Assembly: GCA_027457185.1 (NCBI GenBank)
Contig: DAIDTN010000045.1
Coordinates: 1-9,522, forward strand
Length of the DNA: 9,522 nt
DNA from: Burkholderiales bacterium
Lineage (GTDB): Bacteria > Pseudomonadota > Gammaproteobacteria > Burkholderiales > SG8-39
Reading direction: 5' to 3'
Position 1 is the first letter of the stretch. Every line of letters begins with the position of its first letter. A program made the translations under genes and the position numbers. The notes beneath the pieces were generated by a model. The model was given only the letters and a program-made list of their open reading frames with translations. It did not search any database and was not told where the DNA came from. Positions 1-6,797 of the stretch are shown piece after piece.

Positions 1-830
1 CGCTGCTGCAGTTCATGCAGCTTGCCATGCCTGAACGCTCCCCACAAGGCCGCGCCGATTGCGCCGGCGCAGATCGAGTCGGGATGATTGACCACGGTCA
101 GCCCGGTGATCTTCTCGTTGAGCAATTCCTCCTGCACCGCCAGAAGCAGCCCCACGTCCAGCGCCAGGCCGCCGGTAAGCAGGACCGTGTCCTTCATGAT
201 GCCGGTCACTTTCAGCAGTTTCACCAGGCGCGAGGCCATGGACAGGTGGATGCCTTTGAGGATGTCGGGCGTGGGGATGCCGCGCGAGACCATGTTGATG
301 ACATCGGTCTCCGCCAGCACGGCGCAGATCGAGCTGATCTTCTCCGGCGTCTGCGCCGACCTTGACAGGGGTCCGATTTCCTCGACCGCGACGCCGAGGT
401 AGCGCGCGATGTTTTCCAGGAATTGGCCCGAGCCCGACGCGCACTGGCTGGTCATCTTGTACGCCAGCACTTTACCGCGCTCGTCGACGTAAATGGCGCG
501 GCCATTGAGCGCACCGATGTCGACCACGCCGCGCGCTGCTGGATTGAGAAATATGGCGCCACGGGCGTGCGTGGTCATGGAGTAGAAGTGCCCGGTGGCG
601 AACTTCACGTTCTCGCCTTCGCCGGTGGTAGCGACATAATCGACGTCGGCGGGTTTGAGCCCCGCCTCCTCGAGCACCTCGTCGTAACCCGCTTTCGCCA
701 GCTGCAGGTTGTCGCGCCGGCGGATGCGCTCGACGCGCCGCGCGAGCCACTCGCTCTTGCCGCCTTCCGTTTTGAACAGCGCCGTCTTGACGACGCCCGA
801 GCCGATGTCGATGCCGACGCTAATGGTCAT
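1..830 (-). CDS. bcrD: Benzoyl-CoA reductase subunit D (BcrD), 3' end cut by window edge
   Basis: This is one of the two ATPase subunits of class I benzoyl-CoA reductase (ferredoxin- and ATP-dependent). With BcrA it forms the module that binds ATP and passes low-potential electrons to the BcrBC active-site module in the cytoplasm. I translated 276 residues without a stop, up to the left edge; homologues are about that long, so only a few residues are missing. The protein shows the ASKHA phosphate loop GIDIGSGVVKTAL (residues 6-18), a second ATPase motif VVDIGALNGRAI (102-113) where BcrA has DIGGQD, SQCASGSGQF (128-137) and SSICAVLAETD (166-176). C130 and C169 correspond to the two cysteines that, in activator ATPases of this family, hold half of a [4Fe-4S] cluster shared between two subunits. 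TGG at 219-221 is the adenosine-side motif. The ATG at 830 follows a strong GGAGG and lies 19 bases after the bcrA stop, so the two are co-translated in equal amounts. The family assignment is firm; D rather than A follows from the DIGA motif and gene order. Confidence 0.95.
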   Translation of the reverse strand, partial: MTISVGIDIGSGVVKTALFKTEGGKSEWLARRVERIRRRDNLQLAKAGYDEVLEEAGLKPADVDYVATTGEGENVKFATGHFYSMTTHARGAIFLNPAARGVVDIGALNGRAIYVDERGKVLAYKMTSQCASGSGQFLENIARYLGVAVEEIGPLSRSAQTPEKISSICAVLAETDVINMVSRGIPTPDILKGIHLSMASRLVKLLKVTGIMKDTVLLTGGLALDVGLLLAVQEELLNEKITGLTVVNHPDSICAGAIGAALWGAFRHGKLHELQQ

Positions 831-849
831 GATGTCACCTCCGCTATGT

Positions 850-2190
850 TCATACTCTCGCCTCCGCCGTTTTGCCTTCCTCGACGATCGCGCGCCAGGC
901 AAAAGTCGCGCCGCCAAGCGCGCCGGTATAGATCGAATCCGGATCGATATTGAGCTTCACTTCGCCGTAGTTCTCGCGCACCAATTCCTTCAGCGACTTC
1001 ACCGCGGCCTCGTTCTTGGCCACGCCGCCGGTAAACGTGAATTCGTTGCGCACACCGCCCGAACGCGCCAGGATCGACATTGCGCGCAGGATGATGGCGC
1101 GGTGCAGCCCGAGCATGATGTCTTCGCGCTTTTCACCCAGCGACAGGCGGTCACGCAATTCGGCGCCGGCGAATACGGTGCAGGTGGAATTGATGCGCAC
1201 GTTTTTGGTTGCCTTCATCGCCAGCGGCCCGAGTTCGTGCAGGCCCATGTTCATCTCGGCGGCGATGTAGCCGAGGTAGCGCCCGCAGCCGGCGGCGCAG
1301 CGGTCGTTCATCTGAAAACTCTCGACGATGCCGTGTGGGTCCACCTGGATCGCCTTGGTGTCCTGGCCGCCGATGTCGAGCACGGTGGCCGTGCCGGGGT
1401 ACATCACGTGCGCGCCCAGACCGTGGCACAGAATTTCCGAGCGTATGTGCTCCTTGGAAAAGGGCAGGCGCGCGCGGCCGTAGCCGGTGCCGATCACGTA
1501 GCTTTCCTCGAGCGGGGTCTCGAGCACCCCCTGGATCGGCGCGCGGATGGCGGTTGCGCGGCCGGCGGTTTCGGGCATCCCCTTGAACGTGCGGTCCAAC
1601 GCGCGCATCAGGTTCGCACCCATGGCGTCGGCGTAGACGCGGTTCTCGACTTCGATGATCGAGCGGTCGAACACGTTGAGCACCATGTCATAGCGAATGC
1701 CCATTTCCTTCGCCACGACCTCGCCGATGGCGAGGTAACGGCTGCCGGCAATGTCGCGGAAAAAGTCAGATTTGCGTTTCGCGCCCGGCGCGAACAGATC
1801 CGGCGCCTCAGCCTGCAGGCGCTTGAACACTTCGGTCAGTGCGGTGGTGACCGCCGCGGCGTTGTCGCCAAAGCGCGTGCCTTCGGCATTGCGGCGGCAG
1901 GTGGCCTCCAGGTCGGCGAGTTGCTCGAGAAACTGTTCCAGCCGGAAGTCGCGCTCGAGGTGCCCGAGGAAGTCGTCCAGCGCTCCGTTGAGTGCGCCCG
2001 AGCGCGACAGCGCATTGCGGAACAGGTGAAAGCGCGTGTTGACCAGCGCCTCCTGTTTGGCGATGGCGGCCGCCGTGTCGTAGTTCGAACGCGAGTTGGT
2101 GATGCCGCGTCCGAGGATGTTGCGGTCCTCGTCGATCACCACCGCCTTGGTGGTGGTCGAACCGAGGTCGATACCGATGAAGCAGCGCAT
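850..2190 (-). CDS. bcrA: Benzoyl-CoA reductase subunit A (BcrA), ATPase
   Basis: This is the second ATPase subunit of class I benzoyl-CoA reductase, partner of BcrD, coupling ATP hydrolysis to electron transfer toward benzoyl-CoA. It has 446 residues, close to the roughly 440 of the Thauera protein. Visible motifs in order are GIDLGSTTTKAVV (6-18, phosphate 1), a family-specific helical insert of about 200 residues, ATVLDIGGQDTKAIQ (268-282, phosphate 2), DRCAAGCGRYLGY (296-308), NSTCTVFAGAEL (334-345) and FTGGVAKN (386-393, adenosine motif). C298 and C337 are the expected ligands of the [4Fe-4S] cluster bridged with BcrD; C302 is an additional cysteine. The insert before the second ATPase half is what distinguishes BcrA from the short activators of 2-hydroxyacyl-CoA dehydratases. 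The start ATG at 2190 has GAGGAAA just upstream and lies 19 bases after the bcrB stop. The gene ends in TGA, 19 bases before bcrD. It appears intact. Confidence 0.96.
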   Translation of the reverse strand: MRCFIGIDLGSTTTKAVVIDEDRNILGRGITNSRSNYDTAAAIAKQEALVNTRFHLFRNALSRSGALNGALDDFLGHLERDFRLEQFLEQLADLEATCRRNAEGTRFGDNAAAVTTALTEVFKRLQAEAPDLFAPGAKRKSDFFRDIAGSRYLAIGEVVAKEMGIRYDMVLNVFDRSIIEVENRVYADAMGANLMRALDRTFKGMPETAGRATAIRAPIQGVLETPLEESYVIGTGYGRARLPFSKEHIRSEILCHGLGAHVMYPGTATVLDIGGQDTKAIQVDPHGIVESFQMNDRCAAGCGRYLGYIAAEMNMGLHELGPLAMKATKNVRINSTCTVFAGAELRDRLSLGEKREDIMLGLHRAIILRAMSILARSGGVRNEFTFTGGVAKNEAAVKSLKELVRENYGEVKLNIDPDSIYTGALGGATFAWRAIVEEGKTAEARV

Positions 2191-2209
2191 GATGGTTTCC
2201 TCGAGTCTT

Positions 2210-3538
2210 CTAGTGAACGGCGCCGGCGGCGGCGCGCTTCTGCTTGATCATCTGGAAATAGCTCTCCAGCCGGTTCTTGATGTTGGCCGGGGAAAAGTAG
2301 CGCGGGTCCACCAGGTCGGACTCGATGAACGCCGCCGGTTTCCCCGTGCGCTTCTCGACTTCGCGCAGGATCAGCAACTGGCCGGCGGAGAAGCTGTTGC
2401 AGCTCTTGATCGAATTGATCAGGAGGCCATCGGCCTGGTACTCGTCGATGTACTTGCAGATCATGTCGATGCGCTGCGGCAGGTTGAGGTTGGTATAGCA
2501 GCCAAGACAGTATTCGGCGAGCGACTCGATCGGGTGATCCGGATCGTGGCGAAAACCGAAGTCGTAGACGCCCCCGACCTTGGCATAGGTGGAACTGACG
2601 ACCACCGCGCCTTCATCGGAAAACATTTTCCAGAATTCGCGGAAGTGGGTCCAATTGGGCGGGCCTTCCACCACCAGACGGTACTTCTCCTCGGCCATCT
2701 CCCCCTCGGGAGTGATCGGACCCTTGCCCTCGCGCACGCGCTGCTCGATCTCCTGGCGCAGCACACGGTAGTACTCCGTGGCTTCCTTGGTGCCGCGGAA
2801 GGCAGTGAACATCGGTCCGATGTAATACACCGCGCCGAAATAGCCGTCGATGGGCGAGGGGCGGTTTTTGGCCGACTGCAGCACCTGCACCAGGTCTCCT
2901 TCGGCCCTGGCCGATTCCTTCATGTACTGGCGCAGGCGGTCGATGTCGAACTTGACGCCGGAGACGCGCTCCAGCGACGGAATCACGTTCTCCTTGATTT
3001 GCTTGACCACATAGTCGCGCATGTTCTGTGAGATCTTGCCGTCGCCCTGGTAGGGCACGTGCAGCATGGTGGTCTCGCAATTGTATTTCTGCCGGATCAG
3101 TTCGAACCACTTCATGAAGGTGAAGCAGCCGGTGTAGGACAGGAGCAGCAGGTCGGGATGCGGCATGGGCTCGCCGGTTGGACCGATCTCGCCGCCCAGC
3201 ATTGCGCCGAGGTCGGCTTTGACGTAGGTGCACACGTCCTCCGAATGGCCGTCGCGCTCGGCGTCCATGATCATCTTGCCCGATTTCTTGCGCATGCCGT
3301 TCTGCAGCGCATTGGTCTCCGGCAGGCTGCGGGCGAAGTCGAAGCACATTACCAGTTCGTTCAGGTTGCCCGGGACGAAGGTGGCCGCGACCTTCTTGCC
3401 GCGATCGTGCGCGGTAGCGATTTCGTGATAATTGCGATTGATCATTTCCTTCTGCAACAGCATCGCGTCCTCTTTCTGCGCAACCGGAACCGGCTTCTTC
3501 GAGGCTTGCGCAGGTGTCATTTGTACAGGTGTGCTCAT
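2210..3538 (-). CDS. bcrB: Benzoyl-CoA reductase subunit B (BcrB)
   Basis: This is a subunit of the substrate-reducing half of class I benzoyl-CoA reductase. BcrB and BcrC belong to the HgdA/HgdB (2-hydroxyglutaryl-CoA dehydratase component D) superfamily and carry iron-sulfur clusters beside the benzoyl-CoA site. I start the protein at the ATG at 3538 (442 residues) because AAGGAGG lies upstream at a normal distance. The frame is open further 5', but that part encodes arginine- and proline-rich sequence unlike the family. Candidate cluster or active-site cysteines are in SYTGCFTF (C138), YCLGCYTN (C344, C347) and SIKSCNSFS (C380). Other family-like stretches are NRPSPIDGYFGAVYYIGPMF (225-244) and ESDLVDPRYFS (406-416). 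The gene ends in TAG; if that codon were read through, translation would run more than 100 codons out of frame into bcrA, so it acts as a real stop here. The order bcrC-B-A-D and the 19-base spacing to bcrA support the call. Confidence 0.95.
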   Translation of the reverse strand: MSTPVQMTPAQASKKPVPVAQKEDAMLLQKEMINRNYHEIATAHDRGKKVAATFVPGNLNELVMCFDFARSLPETNALQNGMRKKSGKMIMDAERDGHSEDVCTYVKADLGAMLGGEIGPTGEPMPHPDLLLLSYTGCFTFMKWFELIRQKYNCETTMLHVPYQGDGKISQNMRDYVVKQIKENVIPSLERVSGVKFDIDRLRQYMKESARAEGDLVQVLQSAKNRPSPIDGYFGAVYYIGPMFTAFRGTKEATEYYRVLRQEIEQRVREGKGPITPEGEMAEEKYRLVVEGPPNWTHFREFWKMFSDEGAVVVSSTYAKVGGVYDFGFRHDPDHPIESLAEYCLGCYTNLNLPQRIDMICKYIDEYQADGLLINSIKSCNSFSAGQLLILREVEKRTGKPAAFIESDLVDPRYFSPANIKNRLESYFQMIKQKRAAAGAVH

Positions 3539-3650
3539 GCTAGGCGGCCTCCTTGGATTTTGTACGAATTTCGGCAGCAAACAGTCGGCCGCTTTGCGGC
3601 AATTCGTCTGGTCGCATCCCCACGCACGCGTGGGGCCCCTGCTCCGGGGC
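3539..3650 (-). other. bcrC-bcrB intercistronic spacer with three hairpins
   Basis: This 112-base gap is the only long spacer in the leftward operon. Directly after the bcrC stop come two abutting stems: GCCCC/GGGGC (3635-3639 with 3646-3650, loop 6) and the stronger CCCCACG/CGTGGGG (3618-3624 with 3629-3635, loop 4). They share G3635, and the four G at 3632-3635 could pair on either side, so they may be alternative folds. A third stem, GCCGC/GCGGC with a TTT loop, lies at 3588-3600. No run of T follows any stem in the direction of transcription, so a classical intrinsic terminator is not supported. An RNA-processing or 3'-end-protecting element that sets the ratio of bcrC to bcrBAD is a plausible inference. 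I see no convincing promoter here. AAGGAGG at the bcrB-proximal end is the bcrB ribosome-binding site. Confidence 0.6.
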
Positions 3651-4823
3651 TCATGCCGCGCTCCATAGTTTGATTGAATCGGCAAAGGTCCCGGCCTGCT
3701 CGCGGATGGGCGCCATCTGGCCGGTGTTCTCGGCGTACTTGAACGCCGTATAGGGAATCTTGTGCTCATTCAGCACTGCCTGCAGCATCGGCCGCTCGAG
3801 CAGCGCCGGGTCGCAGAAGGAGGGCGCCGCGAAAATGACGCCTTCACCGGCATTCAGCTTGGTCGAATCGAGCAGGTACTTGCCCTTGTCTTTCTTGAAC
3901 TCATCGTACTTGGACGACGTCTGCATCGAACGGTGCAGGAACGATTTCGACAATTCGTCCAACGGATCGCCGGTTTCGAGCACGTCGTCCGTCAGCATGC
4001 GCATGACCAGCATGAAATCATCGTCGACGATGTAGCAGCCAGCCATCTCGATCGATTTGATCAGACTCAGCGGCGGCTGCTCGCAGAACGCGCCAGTCAG
4101 GACGATGCGGGCGTTGTCGCGCACCGGCCGCGCTACCGCGTCGGTCGCGGCGATGTATTCGCGTACCAGCTTGGTATGTTCCTCCACCGGCAGCACCATG
4201 CCCGCACGCAGCACCACGTAGACCTCCGAGGTCGGCGCCTGCCAGGGTTTGGCGGCGCGGTATTGGTACAGCTCGTGCACAGCGCGCCGGTTTTCGTTGT
4301 ACACCCTGATCGAGGCGCGCAGGGCGTCGTCGCTGATCGGCTTGCCCGCGAGCTTGCCGATGTCATCGCGCAGCACCTGCATCTCGTGAATGTAATAGGT
4401 GCCGCCGACGCTGTCCTGGTAGTTCTGCGGCACGTCGAAATACCGGACGTACTTGTCCTTGAACAGGATCTGCCACATGCCCGAGAGGTTGCGGATGACG
4501 TCGCAGATCGAAGGAAACAGCATCCCGTCCAGACAGTCCAAGCGCCCGGTGAGTCCCAGTTCCAGGGTGGAGCGCGGAATGCGGCAGATGTAGCTCTGGT
4601 AGTAAGCGTCGCCCTGGATCACTTCGAGCTGGTCGCCCCCGCCCATGATGCCGACCGGCAGCATGCCCGCGGCATGGATGATTTCGCGCGGCACGTAGAC
4701 CGGCATGAAGCCGATCGCCTTGCGCCCGGGAGCGGCGGCCTTCCACTCTTTCACCGAAGTGAAATTCAAGTCTTCGAACAGCGCCTGGCAGCGTTCGACG
4801 ATCTGTTGCACGGTCTGGCTCAT
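3651..4823 (-). CDS. bcrC: Benzoyl-CoA reductase subunit C (BcrC)
   Basis: This is the smaller subunit of the benzoyl-CoA-binding, ring-reducing half of class I benzoyl-CoA reductase, paired with BcrB. From the ATG at 4823 it has 390 residues, matching the roughly 385 known for Thauera. Recognisable segments are AIGFMPVYVPREIIHAAGM (36-54), LPVGIMGGGD (55-64), SYICRIPRSTLELG (77-90), GMLFPSICDVIRNLSGMW (100-117), LTGAFCEQPPLSLIK (242-256) and a late PSFCDP (334-339). Candidate iron-sulfur or active-site cysteines are C80, C107, C247 and C337. The start is uncertain: ATGs at 4850, 4838, 4835 and 4823 are all in frame. The one at 4838 overlaps the dch stop as ATGA, and 4823 has its own GGGAG. 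I favour 4823 because Thauera-type proteins start with a short Met-Ser N-terminus. The gene ends in TGA, immediately followed by strong hairpins before bcrB. Confidence 0.95.
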   Translation of the reverse strand: MSQTVQQIVERCQALFEDLNFTSVKEWKAAAPGRKAIGFMPVYVPREIIHAAGMLPVGIMGGGDQLEVIQGDAYYQSYICRIPRSTLELGLTGRLDCLDGMLFPSICDVIRNLSGMWQILFKDKYVRYFDVPQNYQDSVGGTYYIHEMQVLRDDIGKLAGKPISDDALRASIRVYNENRRAVHELYQYRAAKPWQAPTSEVYVVLRAGMVLPVEEHTKLVREYIAATDAVARPVRDNARIVLTGAFCEQPPLSLIKSIEMAGCYIVDDDFMLVMRMLTDDVLETGDPLDELSKSFLHRSMQTSSKYDEFKKDKGKYLLDSTKLNAGEGVIFAAPSFCDPALLERPMLQAVLNEHKIPYTAFKYAENTGQMAPIREQAGTFADSIKLWSAA

Positions 4824-4850
4824 CGGTGCTCCCATCATTTGTGCTCCCAT
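4821..4850 (-). repeat. 15-bp tandem duplication making two ribosome-binding/start modules for bcrC
   Basis: Read on the minus strand, ATGGGAGCACAAATG (4850-4836) is followed directly by ATGGGAGCACCGATG (4835-4821). The two 15-base units are tandem and differ at two positions. Each holds GGGAG, a usable Shine-Dalgarno sequence, and a following ATG at a normal distance. The first copy also encodes the last residues of Dch, and the Dch stop TGA lies across the junction. BcrC may therefore start at 4838/4835 (translationally coupled to dch by the ATGA overlap) or at 4823. Confidence 0.75.
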
Positions 4851-5644
4851 TTTGGCGGACGCTTGGCGATGAAAGCGGCGAGGCCTTCGTTCGCGTCGCG
4901 GGTTTGCATCAGGCGGGTGAGGTAGAGCCGCTCGACCTCGGCGATGCGCCGGCGCACGCGCAGCAGGTAACCGCCGCGAACTGCGGCCACCGCGCAGGCA
5001 AGCGAGCTTGCGCTTTTTCCGGCGAGGTACTGATCGAAATAGGCAAGCGCCGCGGCTTCCGCGTCGGCCGACACGGACTGCACCAAGCCAAGGCGCAAGG
5101 CTTCGTCGGCGCCGATCGAACGGCCGGACAACAGCAGGTCCTCCGCCGCCGCCTGGCCGATGCGCGGCGGCAACAGGCAGGATGCCGCCGGCGCGAATAC
5201 GCCGAGCTGTATTTCCGGCTGGCCGAGCTTGGCATCGGCCGCGGCAAATATCAGGCTGCCGCCCATGGCGAGTTCAAGTCCGCCGCCGAGGCACTGGCCC
5301 TTGACCGCGACCAGGATCGGCACTGGCCATTCGAGCATGGCAAGCAGCAGCGCGTGCAGGCTCGCCAGCATCCCCGCACAGCGCTCGGCCAGATGTTCCT
5401 CGACGCTGGCACCGAAGGAAAAATGCGGCCCCTCGGCATCGACCAACACTGCCCGATGTTGGACCGCACTCGTGCGGTGTGCCGCATTGCCGCGGTGCGC
5501 ATCGAACGCGCCCTGCAGCGCCGCGATCATGGCCGCATCGACGATGTTCGCTTTGGGCTTCGCCAGGCGCAGCCGTAAGAGCGCGCCGTCGCGCTCGATC
5601 CAGACCTTCAGCGGCCCGGCGTCCAGTGGCGAATTCGTGCTCAC
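4835..5644 (-). CDS. dch: Cyclohexa-1,5-diene-1-carbonyl-CoA hydratase (Dch)
   Basis: This enzyme adds water to the dienoyl-CoA made by benzoyl-CoA reductase, giving 6-hydroxycyclohex-1-ene-1-carbonyl-CoA. It is a crotonase-fold protein of 269 residues. Diagnostic segments are KPKANIVDAAMI (29-40), EGPHFSFGASVEEHL (71-85, first half of the oxyanion hole), GQCLGGGLELA (116-126, second half), LGQPEIQLGVFAPAAS (140-155) and the C-terminal AFIAKRPPKWEHK. I chose the GTG at 5644, four bases after the oah stop, because Dch-like sequence begins there; the open frame further upstream lies inside oah and reads as basic low-complexity sequence. Residues about 53-63 (NAAHRTSAVQH) look like a small surface insertion relative to the Thauera protein as I remember it; the DNA there contains a perfect palindrome. 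The gene ends in TGA within the bcrC start region, which suggests coupled translation. Confidence 0.93.
   Translation of the reverse strand: MSTNSPLDAGPLKVWIERDGALLRLRLAKPKANIVDAAMIAALQGAFDAHRGNAAHRTSAVQHRAVLVDAEGPHFSFGASVEEHLAERCAGMLASLHALLLAMLEWPVPILVAVKGQCLGGGLELAMGGSLIFAAADAKLGQPEIQLGVFAPAASCLLPPRIGQAAAEDLLLSGRSIGADEALRLGLVQSVSADAEAAALAYFDQYLAGKSASSLACAVAAVRGGYLLRVRRRIAEVERLYLTRLMQTRDANEGLAAFIAKRPPKWEHK
5463..5478. repeat. Perfect 7-bp-arm palindrome inside dch
   Basis: ACCGCAC and GTGCGGT face each other across TC. The palindrome falls in codons for roughly residues 56-61 of Dch, in the short loop that seems longer than in remembered homologues. It may be chance in GC-rich coding DNA or a trace of a small insertion. 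Confidence 0.4.
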
Positions 5645-5648
5645 GGCA

Positions 5649-6785
5649 TCAAGCCTTGTGCTTGTTCTTCGGCTGGATCGCGTTGTGCAGGGCCTCACCC
5701 CAGCCTTCGCCGCGCGCGAGTAGCTGGCGCAGGCCGATGAAGTCGACCTCGCGGTCTTCTTTCGTGCCCTCGTTGAAGGCAACGAAGCCGGCGCGCGCCT
5801 CGGTCATCATGTTGAGCGCGAGCCAGGCGCGCGAATTTTCCTTGTTCGCATTCCAGGCGATGAGCTTGGGTTTGCGCAGTTCTTCGATGGTCTTGGTGGT
5901 GCAGTCGGGGAAGGTGAGCAGCATCTTGGCGCACAACTCCTCGACCTTGGCGTCGAGCAGCTACAGGTCTACCGTGCCCTTCGCCATCAGCGCCTTGCCT
6001 TGTTTCGCCGCCTCGCCCGTCTTGAAGTCGCCGAACACCAGCTTGCCGAATTCGTCAGTCATCTGCTTGGTTTCCACCAGCGGATTGGCGATGAACTTGC
6101 CCTCCACTTTCAACGCCGGCACCACGTCGGTAAGCACGCCCATGTGATAGGCCTTGTGTGCCGAGAACGGCTCGCACAGCACGCCCGCCGCCATGGCGCG
6201 CTCGGCGCCTATCATGAGCGGAAGAAAGTCGGTGGCGCCGCCGATCGGCGCCGAGCCGTGCTTGGGCCCGGCCTGGCCGAAGCGCGCCAGGTCCTGTGCC
6301 ACGGAAAAGTCGCAGGCCATGCCGATTTCCTGGCCGCCGCCGATGCGCATGCCATTGACGCGGCAGATCACCGGTTTGTCGCAGGCGAGAATCGCCGACA
6401 CCATGTCGTTGAACAGGCGCATGTACATGCGGTATTCCTGCGGGTGGCCGGCGTAGTACTCCGCGTACTCCTTGGTGTTGCCGCCGGTGCAGAAGGCTCT
6501 GTCGCCGGCGCCGGTGAACACCACGCAATTCACGTCGCGCGCATTCGACGCCGCACGGAACGCGAGAATCACCCCTTTCACCATGTCGGTGGTGTAGGAG
6601 TTGAACTGGCCGGGGTTGTCGAGCCAGATCCAGGCGTTGTAGAGGCCGGGCACGACCTTGCCGTCGGGCGTCTGCGCCGGGCGCTTTTCGTAGCGCACGC
6701 CGGGGCGGGCGAAGTCCTCGTCGAGTTCGTGGTTCTTGAATTCCCGGACCGCGGATTGCGCGGCGGAGGCTGCAGCGGTGTTCAT
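5649..6785 (-). CDS. oah: 6-oxocyclohex-1-ene-1-carbonyl-CoA hydrolase (Oah), interrupted by one in-frame TAG
   Basis: Oah adds two waters to 6-oxocyclohex-1-ene-1-carbonyl-CoA and opens the ring, giving 3-hydroxypimelyl-CoA; it is a crotonase-superfamily protein. The ATG at 6785 follows AAGGAG and lies 12 bases after the had stop. Residues 1-274 carry the catalytic fold: GLYNAWIWLDNPGQFNSY (47-64), FCTGGNTKEYAEYYAG (98-113, first oxyanion-hole segment), VNGMRIGGGQEIGMACDFS (143-161, second) and FGQAGPKHGSAPIGGATDFL (169-188). Codon 275 is TAG (5963-5961). The same frame then continues for 103 more family-like residues, including ELRKPKLIAWNANKENSRAW and LALNMMTEARAGFVAFNEG, and ends in TGA at 5649. 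Full length would be 378 residues, as in Thauera (about 377). In the Thauera protein as I remember it this position is a serine, so TCG to TAG is the simplest change. If the TAG is real and not read through, the product lacks its C-terminal quarter and is probably inactive. Confidence 0.92.
5940..5963 (-). other. In-frame amber codon in oah followed by a small hairpin
   Basis: The minus strand reads GAC CTG TAG CTG CTC GAC in the oah frame, with TAG at 5963-5961. Three bases after it, CTCGAC (5957-5952) and GTCGAG (5945-5940) form a perfect 6-bp stem around a 6-base loop. There is no frameshift: both sides are in the same frame and keep conserved sequence. No ATG or Shine-Dalgarno sequence that would restart the downstream part is evident; the nearest alternative start is a TTG at 5936. 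The hairpin could simply reflect the Leu-Asp and Val-Glu codons. Confidence 0.85.
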
Positions 6786-6797
6786 GAACGAATCTCC

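Noticed and set aside
2210..2212. bcrB TAG as a third readthrough codon
   Set aside because: The protein already has family length there, and reading through would give a long out-of-frame extension into bcrA. It is an ordinary stop.
709..2247. Long open frame on the plus strand opposite bcrA (512 codons)
   Set aside because: It is antisense to a well-conserved ATPase gene, has a His/Arg/Ala/Val-rich composition typical of the reverse frame of GC-rich coding DNA, and resembles no family I know.
3618..3650. Intrinsic terminator after bcrC
   Set aside because: The stems are strong, but no T run follows in the direction of transcription, and bcrBAD must be transcribed downstream.
3539..3769. 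N-terminal extension of bcrB up to 3769
   Set aside because: The open frame runs through the hairpin spacer and into the end of bcrC and encodes Arg/Pro-rich sequence; a strong AAGGAGG directly precedes the ATG at 3538.
3762..4925. Plus-strand open frame opposite bcrC (387 codons)
   Set aside because: Same reason: a shadow of the bcrC reading frame, with no recognisable domain and no ribosome-binding site.
5645..5782. N-terminal extension of dch to 5782
   Set aside because: It lies wholly inside oah, encodes Arg/Ser/Thr-rich sequence unlike a crotonase N-terminus, and the GTG at 5644 fits the family start and gene spacing.
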